Of a DNA stretch of 64,000 nucleotides, positions 52,888-61,489 are shown piece by piece; positions within the stretch are counted from its first letter, which is position 1, and each line of letters opens with the position of its first letter. Where the stretch lies: contig JAISUK010000009.1 in assembly GCA_031272075.1 (NCBI GenBank), positions 1 to 64,000 on the forward strand, in the 5' to 3' direction. Under the pieces are notes generated by a model. It was not told the origin of the DNA and ran no database searches. It saw nothing but the letters and a program-made list of their open reading frames with translations. The position numbers and the translations under genes are program-made. Source of the DNA: Dysgonamonadaceae bacterium (GTDB lineage Bacteria; Bacteroidota; Bacteroidia; Bacteroidales; Azobacteroidaceae).

Positions 52888-54708
52888 ATGGAAAAAATTA
52901 ATTCATATCCAGCAATAATCCTACTGACCGTATTATTTGTGTCATGCAGTGATTTTTTCGACATCACGCCTACCGACAGGATTGCCGACAGCGGCGTATG
53001 GGACAGCCCCCAAAGTATTGAACTGTATGTCAACGATGTTTATCAAAGCATCAACGGACCGCTCTACGTCTGGTCGAGTCGTGCCAGCCGCGACAATATA
53101 GGAGGTGCGCCTGCCATGTTCGACAATTTTATGACAGGCGATATGTGGTACAATGCAGGCAATCTCTACACCTATTCACAATGGGGCAAGGCTTCTTCAC
53201 TTGGCGCTTTGCTACGGTGGGAAGACAGCTATACCAATATCCGCAAGGTAAACAATGCGATCGAAGGATTGAACGGTTCCACCGCCCTCCCGCAGGATAA
53301 AAAAGAACGGTATCTAGGTGATATGCACTTCTGGCGGGCTATGTTATATTTCGAACTGTTTCGTTTTTATGGGAAAGTGCCGCTCATTGACAAACCGCAA
53401 AATCGCTTTGAAGAGGATATTTTCCTGGCTCGTGACAACGAGATTGAGGTTGTAAACTTTATCATAGCCGATTTTGAGAAAGCGGCCGCCTATCTGCCGA
53501 AAGATATTCCCAATGCCGAACTCGGGCGCGCTACCAAAGGCGCGGCAGTGGGTATGCTGTCCACTGCTTATCTCTATTTCGCAGGCGTAATGCCTGAGAT
53601 CATCGGCGAATCGCAAGCCCGCGAGTATTATAAAAAAGCATACGAAACTGCCGATATTTTGATTAATGGCGATCTGAAAGGCAAGTATGACCTTTTCGGC
53701 AAAAATGCCGCCGACAAGGTGTCGTCTTATCATTCGCTTTTCCTGGAGGCCAATGAATACAATGTTGAAGTCATTTTCGATATCCAATATATGGTGGATG
53801 GCATTGATTATACTTCCGCTACCGGACGGAGGCAACACGACTTGATGGGCGTGTCGCATCCGGGCAGTTACGGACAAAATACCGACGGCTCTTATGGTGG
53901 TTGGGGACGCAATACGCCCACTCAAAATATTGTGGATGTATTTCGTATGGCCGACGGCTCCGCTTTCGACTGGAATAACCCGCAGCACGCGGCACACCCG
54001 TTCGAGAATCGCGAACCGCGTTTCTATGCCGATATTCTCTACGATGGCGTGGCGTGGCGCGGTACGAATCTCTACACAGCGCCTACGTATTTCATTAAAC
54101 AGGTTAATTCAACAACCGGCGAAGAGAGATGGGTGGAACAGAACAATTCAGCGATGAAACGCGGCACCAATTCCTACACGATGACCGGTTATTATATCAA
54201 AAAACACATCGACCCGTCGAAGCGCGGCGGCACTCCCAATCGTTATGCCCCGTTTGAAGGCGCTGGTCAAAACCTGATTGTCTTGCGCTATGCAGAAGTT
54301 CTCCTGACCTACGCTGAAGCAAAAAATGAATACCTTTCGGCTCCCGACGAAAGTATTTACAATGCTTTGAACGAAGTGCGCAACCGTGGAGGACTTCCCG
54401 GCATCACCGGTCTGAATAAAGACGCTTTGCGCGAACAAATCCGTACGGAACGGCATGTCGAACTTTGCTTTGAAAATAAGCGCTATTTCGATATCATGCG
54501 CTGGCGCAAAGGACCTGAAATTATCGGGAAAGATGTTTACGGCATCGACGTGGCTTGGAGTTTGGTCAATAATGTTCCTGTGGCAAAATATACGCCAATA
54601 TTACTGACAAAGAAGACTTTCGAAGCTCCGAAAAACTATCTGATGCCGATTCCGGATGCAGTAACAGGGCGAAATCCCAATTTGCTGCCCAACAATCCTG
54701 ATTGGTAA
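52888..54708 (+). CDS. SusD/RagB family lipoprotein
   Basis: 606 residues, on the long side for SusD. Lipobox Cys in LLTVLFVSCSDFFDITPTD. C-terminal family pattern IRTERHVELCFENKRYFDIMRWRKG is clear. Pairs with the SusC immediately upstream. Confidence 0.95.
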   Translation: MEKINSYPAIILLTVLFVSCSDFFDITPTDRIADSGVWDSPQSIELYVNDVYQSINGPLYVWSSRASRDNIGGAPAMFDNFMTGDMWYNAGNLYTYSQWGKASSLGALLRWEDSYTNIRKVNNAIEGLNGSTALPQDKKERYLGDMHFWRAMLYFELFRFYGKVPLIDKPQNRFEEDIFLARDNEIEVVNFIIADFEKAAAYLPKDIPNAELGRATKGAAVGMLSTAYLYFAGVMPEIIGESQAREYYKKAYETADILINGDLKGKYDLFGKNAADKVSSYHSLFLEANEYNVEVIFDIQYMVDGIDYTSATGRRQHDLMGVSHPGSYGQNTDGSYGGWGRNTPTQNIVDVFRMADGSAFDWNNPQHAAHPFENREPRFYADILYDGVAWRGTNLYTAPTYFIKQVNSTTGEERWVEQNNSAMKRGTNSYTMTGYYIKKHIDPSKRGGTPNRYAPFEGAGQNLIVLRYAEVLLTYAEAKNEYLSAPDESIYNALNEVRNRGGLPGITGLNKDALREQIRTERHVELCFENKRYFDIMRWRKGPEIIGKDVYGIDVAWSLVNNVPVAKYTPILLTKKTFEAPKNYLMPIPDAVTGRNPNLLPNNPDW

Positions 54709-54750
54709 ATGCTTTTATTATAGATTATTATTTAAACAAATTATTCACGT

Positions 54751-55119
54751 ATGAAAAAGATATTGTATTTTTTGATAACAATTTGCCTGCTTCCGTTTTG
54801 GAGCTGCGACGAAAAAGTCGACATCGAAATCCCGGAAACGGTGGATTTGGCAAATATTACAGGTGTAACGGTTTATGGTTCAGACCTCAAAAGTATTACC
54901 GCAACAACGGTTTTGGATGCCGACGCGCTCACGGCTACCGTTACAACAAAAGCGGGAACGGACATAACAAATCTGAAAGTTTCGCTTACAATCTCATCGG
55001 GAGCGACAGTGACACAATCTTTTGGAACCGAATTTAGGGATTTTACCTCACCCCAATCGGTTACAATCGTTTCTCCGAGCAAAAAGATAATAAATGTCTG
55101 GACTGTTAATATTAAATAA
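54751..55119 (+). CDS. Small lipoprotein with one Ig-like beta domain (DUF5018-like)
   Basis: 122 residues. Lipobox Cys in LLPFWSCDEKVD, then a single beta-sandwich-like domain with alternating Thr/Val strands (TGVTVYGSDLKSITATTVLD, ending KKIINVWTVNIK). The form resembles DUF5018 and related add-on domains of PUL surface lipoproteins. It occupies the place where a SusE-like glycan-binding protein is often found but is far shorter; it could be a small surface binding protein. GH28 begins 7 bp after its stop. Confidence 0.7.
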   Translation: MKKILYFLITICLLPFWSCDEKVDIEIPETVDLANITGVTVYGSDLKSITATTVLDADALTATVTTKAGTDITNLKVSLTISSGATVTQSFGTEFRDFTSPQSVTIVSPSKKIINVWTVNIK

Positions 55120-55126
55120 ATTTCTG

Positions 55127-56503
55127 ATGAATTTTTATATTGTAAAATCCGGAATATTGTTGTGCCTGGTGGCGATCTGCAACCTGACGGCTTGTAGCGG
55201 AAATGGAAATGAAAATGCGGATAAACAAAAACTTATCGGCGATGGGAAAACCCTAAACACAACCGCATTACAACTGGCAATTGATGATTGTTCGGCCAAA
55301 GGTGGGGGAACAGTTTCCCTGTCTCCGGGCGAATATCTGACAGGAACAATCTTCCTGCGAAAAAATGTTTGCCTGAACCTCGAAAAAGGCGCAACACTTT
55401 CGGGTAGTCGTAACGAAACGGATTACCCCGGAACCGGGCGCCGTAAAGCCTTGATTTTTGCGGAATACGCTGACAATATTTCTATTACCGGTGAAGGTGT
55501 GATCGATGGCAACGGCGATGCTTTTACACAAGAAAACAATGCTCCTAACCGCCCTACGCTCGTTCTTCTGCTCGATTGCAACAGCGTTAACGTCAGCGGC
55601 GTAACGATGAAAAATTCGGGTTTTTGGACATTTCGCTTCGTGCGGTGCGACGGGGTTGATATCCGGAAAGTCATGGTCAACGGTCACGCCAATTGGAACA
55701 ACGACGGTTTTGATATTGAAAGCCGTAATGTCACAATCTCCGATTGCGTGTTGGATACCGACGACGATGCAATCTGCTTTAAGAGCGAAGATGCCAACTA
55801 TGTGGTAGAAAATTGTACTGTAACGGATTGTAAAATAAGCTCCAACTGCAATTTTATCAAATTCGGGACGGCAAGTGCCGGAGGATTCCGGAATATCAAG
55901 GTCTCGAATTGCCAGCTTTCAAAATGCAGCAAATCGGTTTTCCGCTTTTGGGAAAAAAGCGTGCCTGGCGTTACCAACCCTGTCACAGGCATTTCCGGTA
56001 TTGCGCTTGAAGTGGTAGACGGTGGATTTATGGAAGATGTTACTGTTTCCGACATCGAAATGAACGACGTACAAACGCCGGTTTTCATTCGTTTAGGGAA
56101 ACGGCAAACATCGAACAATTCTTATCTGAAAGATATTCTGATTGAGAATATTAAGGCTAATACTGTTTCGCTGATAGCATCTTCCATTACAGGTGTTCCA
56201 GGACTGCGCGTTCAGAATGTCGTTGTGCGCAATGCCGATTTGCATCTGAAAGGGGGAGGAAAGGCTGCTGATACACAAGTTGTTGTGCCTGAAGCAGAAG
56301 CAAGTTATCCCGAAAACCGTATGTTTGGCGTCATGTTGCCTGCCTACGGGTTTTATCTCCGGCATGCCGATAATATCGTGTTCGACAATGTTAAACTGAC
56401 TATCGAGGGATCCGACGAACGCTATGCGTATTTTGCCGACGACGTGACCGGATTGCAAGTCATTAATTCTTCGACAAAAGAAGAAGAAATACAAATCAAA
56501 TGA
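55127..56503 (+). CDS. GH28 family glycoside hydrolase (polygalacturonase-like), lipoprotein
   Basis: 458 residues from the ATG at 55127 (MNFYIVKSGILLC), giving a lipoprotein signal with the Cys in NLTACSGN; the ORF-track start at 55094 overlaps the previous gene. A right-handed beta-helix: NITALQ-like start (LNTTALQLAIDDCSAKGGGT), GDGVIDG-like VIDGNGDAF, and the catalytic region NNDGFDIESR ... DTDDDAICFKS, which supplies the acidic residues of GH28. The third usual motif, G-H-G, is not visible: the corresponding place reads SSNCNFIKFGTAS. Family members cut galacturonan or rhamnogalacturonan, exo or endo. Neighbouring GH88 activity supports a uronic-acid polymer. Confidence 0.83.
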   Translation: MNFYIVKSGILLCLVAICNLTACSGNGNENADKQKLIGDGKTLNTTALQLAIDDCSAKGGGTVSLSPGEYLTGTIFLRKNVCLNLEKGATLSGSRNETDYPGTGRRKALIFAEYADNISITGEGVIDGNGDAFTQENNAPNRPTLVLLLDCNSVNVSGVTMKNSGFWTFRFVRCDGVDIRKVMVNGHANWNNDGFDIESRNVTISDCVLDTDDDAICFKSEDANYVVENCTVTDCKISSNCNFIKFGTASAGGFRNIKVSNCQLSKCSKSVFRFWEKSVPGVTNPVTGISGIALEVVDGGFMEDVTVSDIEMNDVQTPVFIRLGKRQTSNNSYLKDILIENIKANTVSLIASSITGVPGLRVQNVVVRNADLHLKGGGKAADTQVVVPEAEASYPENRMFGVMLPAYGFYLRHADNIVFDNVKLTIEGSDERYAYFADDVTGLQVINSSTKEEEIQIK

Positions 56504-56510
56504 TTGCCGA

Positions 56511-59500
56511 ATGAACAAGTTGTTGTATTCCGTCTGTTGTTTTATTTTCTTTCTCAATGCGGCAGCAATGATCGCTCAAGAGCCAGTTGCTTTAGATTCG
56601 CGCGATGGACATCAAGGAAATTACGAATGGAAAATGATGCAAGCAAACCAACTCAATGCGTCAGGCGAAAAAATATCGCTGCCTGATTTCAATGTCGACG
56701 AATGGTTGCCGGCCATCGTTCCCGGAACGGTTTTAAATTCGCTTGTATATAACGGAAAATATCCTGAACCTTATTACGGAATAAACAATAAGTTGGAAAC
56801 AGGATTAATCCCGGATATTTCATCAGCAGGACGGGATTTTTATACCTATTGGTTTCGTACGGAAATAATTATCCCCGAATCGTTTACCGGAAAAACTGTA
56901 TGGCTGCAACCCGACGGGATCAATTATCGGGCGGAAGTGTGGTTTAACGGCAATCTGACGGCGACAATCAACGGAATGTTTGTCCGTACCCATATCGACA
57001 TTACCGAATTTGCCCATGTGGGTGGAAAGAATGCACTTGCAATCAAGGTTTATCCAGTCGATATGCCCGGAACTGTCAAACCCAAACGCTGGGGCGCTAT
57101 CGGGGAATTTCAAAATGGCGGAAACGGCGATATTGGACTGAATACCACAATGTTGATGTCTGTTGGCTGGGATTTTACTTTTATGGACGGTATCCGCGAC
57201 AGAAACACCGGAATTTGGAAGCGCATTTTTTTATACGCCACAGGCAGAGCGACTCTGCGCAACCCGTTTATCAAATCGGAACTTTCCAAACCCGGATACG
57301 ACAAAGCGCGTGAAACGGTATCGGTAGAAATCGTCAATCCTTCGACTTCTACAGACACACTTTTTTGTACCATAATGGGCGAAATAACAGGTGAGAATAT
57401 TGTTTTTGAAAAAACTTTGCCTGTCTTACGCGGCGAAGAATTAACTGTTCGCTTTACACCCGACGAATTCCCTCAACTGAATATGGATAATCCGAGATTG
57501 TGGTGGCCGGTAAATAAAGGTTCGCAGGAACTCTATGAATTGAAATTGAGCATTTCTGTTGATGGCATCGTCTGTGATTCTGTAAAGACCCGCTTCGGTA
57601 TTCGGGAAATCACTTCCGACACCAATACGCCCGACCATTCAAGGGTGTTTTATATCAATGGGAAACGGCTTTTTATACGGGGGTCAAACTGGATTCCCGA
57701 AGCAATGCTGCGAAATTCCGACGAACGAACTTATGCAGAACTGCGTTATACGCGACAAGCGGGTATCAATCTGCTGCGGATGTGGGGTGGCGGAATCGCC
57801 GAATCGGACTATTTTTTTCAATTGTGTGACGAATGGGGTATCCTGGTTTGGCAAGAATTTTGGATGACGGGCGATACGCGTCATCCGCAGGATAAAGGAC
57901 TTTACCTCAATAATGTGGCTTCAACCGTTAAACGAATCCGCAATCATCCTTCTTTGGCCTATTACGTAGCATCAAACGAAAGCTCTGAAGTTACAGGTAC
58001 TCGCCAATTAATCGATGCGTTGGATGACACTCGCGGCTATCAGATGCAATCGGAATGTGAAGGAATCCACGACGGAAGTCCCTATAAACAGGTCAATCCT
58101 ATGCAGCATTACGAAAATACCGCTTCGGCGCGCGGCAGCCGCATCGACGGGTTCAATCCCGAATATGGGGCGCCTACTTTGCCGCTTGCGGAATCTTTGC
58201 GGGAAATGATGGACGAAGAAGATTTATACCCCATCAACAAGGAAGTTTGGGATTACCTCGATGGCAACGGATTTCATCTGATGACTACACTCTACAAGGA
58301 TTTGGTAAACCAATACGGCGTCTCGTCATCCATCGATGAATTTGCGCAGAAAGGACAGTTGGTAGGCGCAATCAATTCAAAAAGTATTTGGGAATCGTGG
58401 AATTACAACAAACTGGATTTTGGCGATCGGTTTACTTCCGGCTTGCTTTTTTGGTACCATAATTGTCCTGTAAAACAGGTGGCGGCGCGATTTTGGGACT
58501 GGTTGCTTGAGCCTACCGCATCGCTCTATCATACAGCCAATTCACTTGAACCGCTACACATACAGTTCGATTATCTGAAAAATACCGTTTCTGTGGTAAA
58601 CGATTATTACGAGGCGTTTAACAATTATATGGCAATCGCACAAGTTTTCGACATTAACTCAAATAAAATCTGGGAAAAATCCAAAAATTTGAGTATTCCT
58701 GAAGATGGCGTGGTTAATGACGTCTTAACTATCGACTTTCCACGAAATATCTCACAAGTGCATTTCATCAAACTGTACCTGATAAATGAAAAAGGAGATA
58801 CTGCCTCAACAAATTTTTATTGGCGATCTAAAGATAAATACCGAGGGAAAGAAACGCTGACAGGTCCCGCTACCTCCGGATTTGATGATTTGGCCAAAAT
58901 GAAACCCGCCAGTCTCAAAGTAAATTTTCAGTCGCGAGAACAAGAAGAGCGATGTTTTTTTGATGTAACAATGGAAAATACATCGGCTTACATCGCTTTT
59001 TTTAATCAGTTGCAGTTGCTTGACGAAAATCTCAAACCGGTGCGACCGTCGTTTTATTCCGATAATTTCTTTTCCCTGTTGCCGGGCGAAACCAAGTCGG
59101 TGACGATAGAAACAGATAATAAAAATTTATGTGGGCGAAAACCGGCAATAGTTGTGAAAGGTTGGAATGTGGAGCGACAACAATTTGTTGTTTCAGAGTG
59201 GCAAAACAAAGATGTTACACCAATTTTACAAAGGGCGGCATCGCAATATCTGTACATGAAAGAAAAATTGGGAAAATCCGATCGTTTCCCTAAAACGTAT
59301 AACCATGATAAGGATACTTTGCAAACGAGCGCTTCCGATTGGTGGTGCAGCGGTTTTTATCCCGGAACATTGCTCTATCTCTATGAAGAAACTGGTGAAA
59401 AAGCGTTGCTTGACGAATCAAGGCGTATGCTTTCACTGCTCGAAAAAGAACAGTTCAACACCGATACTCACGATGTGGGATTTATGATGTATTGCAGTTT

Positions 59501-60314
59501 TGGAAATGCATACAGGCTTTTCCGGAATCAAAAGTACAGAAATATATTGCTCAACAGCGCTCGCTCGCTTGCTACACGGTTTAACCCGAAAGTAGGCTGC
59601 ATCAAATCACATAATCGCAGCGACGATGATTTCGTGGTTATTATCGACAATATGATGAATCTGGAACTGTTGTTTCGCGCAACCGAAATGTCGGGCGACA
59701 GTGCGTATTATCGGATCGCGGTCGCCCACGCGAACACTACGCTTAAAAATCATTTTCACTCTGACGGAATGGCGTATCATGGCATCAATTACGATCCTGA
59801 AACCGGCAAAATCAAGCATTATCAGGCAGGACAGGGCTGTTCCGAGCAATCGGCATGGGCGCGGGGACAGGCATGGGGCATTTATGGGTTTACCATGGCG
59901 TATCGCTTTACCAAAAATGCCGATTATTTGGAGAAAGCGATAAATCTGACTAATATTATCCTCGAACACCCCAATTTGCCGCAAGACAGGATTCCTTATT
60001 GGGATTTCTACGCCCCGAACATTCCTCACGCGCAGCGCGATGCATCGTCTGCTGCAATTATCTGTTCTGCTCTGCTCGAATTATCGCAATATGTAAACAC
60101 CGAACTGTCGACAAAATACATTCGCTACGTTGAAAAAATGCTTGAAACGTTGGCCTCTCCCGCCTATGCTGCACCACTGAAAACAAACGGCGGATTTATC
60201 CTTACACATTCGGCAGGAAATATCCCTGCAATGACCGAAGTGGATGTTCCCTTAACTTACGCCGACTATTACTATGTAGAGGCATTAAAACGGTATAAGT
60301 CCCGAAAATTCTAA
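56511..60314 (+). CDS. GH2-GH88 fusion enzyme
   Basis: 1267 residues with a signal peptide (LLYSVCCFIFFLNAAAMIAQ). Residues about 30-880 are a GH2 protein of the beta-mannosidase / exo-beta-glucosaminidase type: sugar-binding domain (WFRTEIIIPESFTGK), Ig-like domains, barrel with the acid/base Glu in YVASNESSEV (about 488) and the nucleophile Glu in GFNPEYGAPTLP (about 547), then C-terminal Ig-like domains. Residues about 890-1265 are GH88 (unsaturated glucuronyl hydrolase): THDVGFMMY (Asp about 987) and VIIDNMMNLELL (Asp about 1044) carry the two aspartates known from UGL, and ARGQAWGIYGFTMAY follows. Both halves look intact. It would remove a non-reducing-end sugar and an unsaturated uronate from the same oligosaccharide. 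Its stop overlaps the convergent epimerase stop. Confidence 0.9.
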   Translation: MNKLLYSVCCFIFFLNAAAMIAQEPVALDSRDGHQGNYEWKMMQANQLNASGEKISLPDFNVDEWLPAIVPGTVLNSLVYNGKYPEPYYGINNKLETGLIPDISSAGRDFYTYWFRTEIIIPESFTGKTVWLQPDGINYRAEVWFNGNLTATINGMFVRTHIDITEFAHVGGKNALAIKVYPVDMPGTVKPKRWGAIGEFQNGGNGDIGLNTTMLMSVGWDFTFMDGIRDRNTGIWKRIFLYATGRATLRNPFIKSELSKPGYDKARETVSVEIVNPSTSTDTLFCTIMGEITGENIVFEKTLPVLRGEELTVRFTPDEFPQLNMDNPRLWWPVNKGSQELYELKLSISVDGIVCDSVKTRFGIREITSDTNTPDHSRVFYINGKRLFIRGSNWIPEAMLRNSDERTYAELRYTRQAGINLLRMWGGGIAESDYFFQLCDEWGILVWQEFWMTGDTRHPQDKGLYLNNVASTVKRIRNHPSLAYYVASNESSEVTGTRQLIDALDDTRGYQMQSECEGIHDGSPYKQVNPMQHYENTASARGSRIDGFNPEYGAPTLPLAESLREMMDEEDLYPINKEVWDYLDGNGFHLMTTLYKDLVNQYGVSSSIDEFAQKGQLVGAINSKSIWESWNYNKLDFGDRFTSGLLFWYHNCPVKQVAARFWDWLLEPTASLYHTANSLEPLHIQFDYLKNTVSVVNDYYEAFNNYMAIAQVFDINSNKIWEKSKNLSIPEDGVVNDVLTIDFPRNISQVHFIKLYLINEKGDTASTNFYWRSKDKYRGKETLTGPATSGFDDLAKMKPASLKVNFQSREQEERCFFDVTMENTSAYIAFFNQLQLLDENLKPVRPSFYSDNFFSLLPGETKSVTIETDNKNLCGRKPAIVVKGWNVERQQFVVSEWQNKDVTPILQRAASQYLYMKEKLGKSDRFPKTYNHDKDTLQTSASDWWCSGFYPGTLLYLYEETGEKALLDESRRMLSLLEKEQFNTDTHDVGFMMYCSFGNAYRLFRNQKYRNILLNSARSLATRFNPKVGCIKSHNRSDDDFVVIIDNMMNLELLFRATEMSGDSAYYRIAVAHANTTLKNHFHSDGMAYHGINYDPETGKIKHYQAGQGCSEQSAWARGQAWGIYGFTMAYRFTKNADYLEKAINLTNIILEHPNLPQDRIPYWDFYAPNIPHAQRDASSAAIICSALLELSQYVNTELSTKYIRYVEKMLETLASPAYAAPLKTNGGFILTHSAGNIPAMTEVDVPLTYADYYYVEALKRYKSRKF

Positions 60315-61489
60315 TACAAATTGATCTCCATACACATCCGGGCGTTGTGGTAGGGGCATTTCCAAAATCCGGCTTTGTCTTCTTCGCGGTTAGGGATTCC
60401 GTTGGAATCGACGCTCCAGAACCATTCGCCGTTCACACGGTCGATCATCCGTTCGTAAATATATCGCCAACACGCTTCGGCTTTCGCAAGATAGCGCTGG
60501 TTGCCGGAATTTCGGAAAGCGTGAAACAGCCCGACGACGGTTTCGGCTTGCACCCACCAGTGGCGTTCCATATCGTAATGACTCCCCCGGGTTTCATAAA
60601 TCATGCTTCCGTCGGGTTGCAGGCCTTGCAAAGCCGCATCGACGATTTTGAACGACACGGATTGAACGATGCGCTGCAATGACGGGTCTTCCAAGATTTC
60701 GGCAGCCTCGTTCAGTAGCCAGGCGGCTTCGATGTCGTGACCGAATGAAATGCCGGTAGATTTCGGATTCCACTGTTCGTCGAAGAACAGGTTTAAGTGG
60801 GATGTTTCCGCATTCAATATGTTATCTGTGAAAATTCTGATGAGTTTTCGCTGAGCGGCCTCCAGTTCCGGGTCTCTCCAAATCCGGTAGAGGTTGGTGT
60901 AGGGCTCCAGAATATGCAGGTGTGTATTCATGCTTTTCTTTTCGTTGGCGTCTTTGGAGCTCAGTCGCATGTCTTCGATGAGGTTCCAATCGCGGGAAAA
61001 CGCTTCCAGATAGCCGCCGTAAAGCGGGTCGCAGGCGTGTTTTTCTATCAGGCGGAAAAACGAAACAGCCAATTCCAGGGCCTCCGTGCTTCCGGTGGCT
61101 CGGTAAAATTCAGAAATTCCATATAATGCAAACCCTTGAGCATAGGTTTGTTTTTTCGTATTGACGGGATTTCCCAGGTAGTCTACTTCCCAATAAACGC
61201 CACCGTATGTCTTGTCGAGAAAAATGTCGCACAGGTATCGGTAAGCCCGTTCAGCCATCTTCAGGTATTCCGGATTGCGGAACATCCGGTACGCTGCCGC
61301 AAAAGTCCACAATAAGCGGGCATTCAGGATCGCGCCTTTATTGGCTTTTAGATGAATCACCTCATTCCCATCGATCCGGCCGTAAAAACCGCCGTTTCGG
61401 TTGTCCGGCATTTTTTGCATCCAATAGGGGAGGATGTTTTGCAACAACTCCTTTTGCAGCGCGCTCTTCAATTGTATCGGATCTGTCAT
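60311..61489 (-). CDS. Cellobiose/mannobiose 2-epimerase (AGE family)
   Basis: 392 residues, no signal peptide, cytoplasmic. (alpha/alpha)6 barrel with NTHLHILEPYTNLYR, ISFGHDIEAAWLLNEA, RHWWVQAETVVG and FWKCPYHNARMCMEI, the His-bearing motifs of cellobiose 2-epimerases. Converts beta-1,4-mannobiose to mannosyl-glucose (and cellobiose to glucosyl-mannose). Overlaps the symporter gene by 4 bp and lies in one operon with it and GH130, the known mannan-utilisation trio. Its 3' 28 bp are duplicated at 45407-45434. The last codons (INLY) differ from those implied by the left copy (IIPE), as expected if the gene end was replaced. Confidence 0.92.
   Translation of the reverse strand: MTDPIQLKSALQKELLQNILPYWMQKMPDNRNGGFYGRIDGNEVIHLKANKGAILNARLLWTFAAAYRMFRNPEYLKMAERAYRYLCDIFLDKTYGGVYWEVDYLGNPVNTKKQTYAQGFALYGISEFYRATGSTEALELAVSFFRLIEKHACDPLYGGYLEAFSRDWNLIEDMRLSSKDANEKKSMNTHLHILEPYTNLYRIWRDPELEAAQRKLIRIFTDNILNAETSHLNLFFDEQWNPKSTGISFGHDIEAAWLLNEAAEILEDPSLQRIVQSVSFKIVDAALQGLQPDGSMIYETRGSHYDMERHWWVQAETVVGLFHAFRNSGNQRYLAKAEACWRYIYERMIDRVNGEWFWSVDSNGIPNREEDKAGFWKCPYHNARMCMEINLY
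60322..60349. repeat. 28-bp direct repeat, right copy (inside epimerase gene)
   Basis: Identical to 45407-45434. It encodes HNARMCMEI of the intact epimerase on the minus strand. The repeat copies enclose the HTCS, SusC/SusD, lipoprotein, GH28 and GH2-GH88 genes. Confidence 0.9.
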
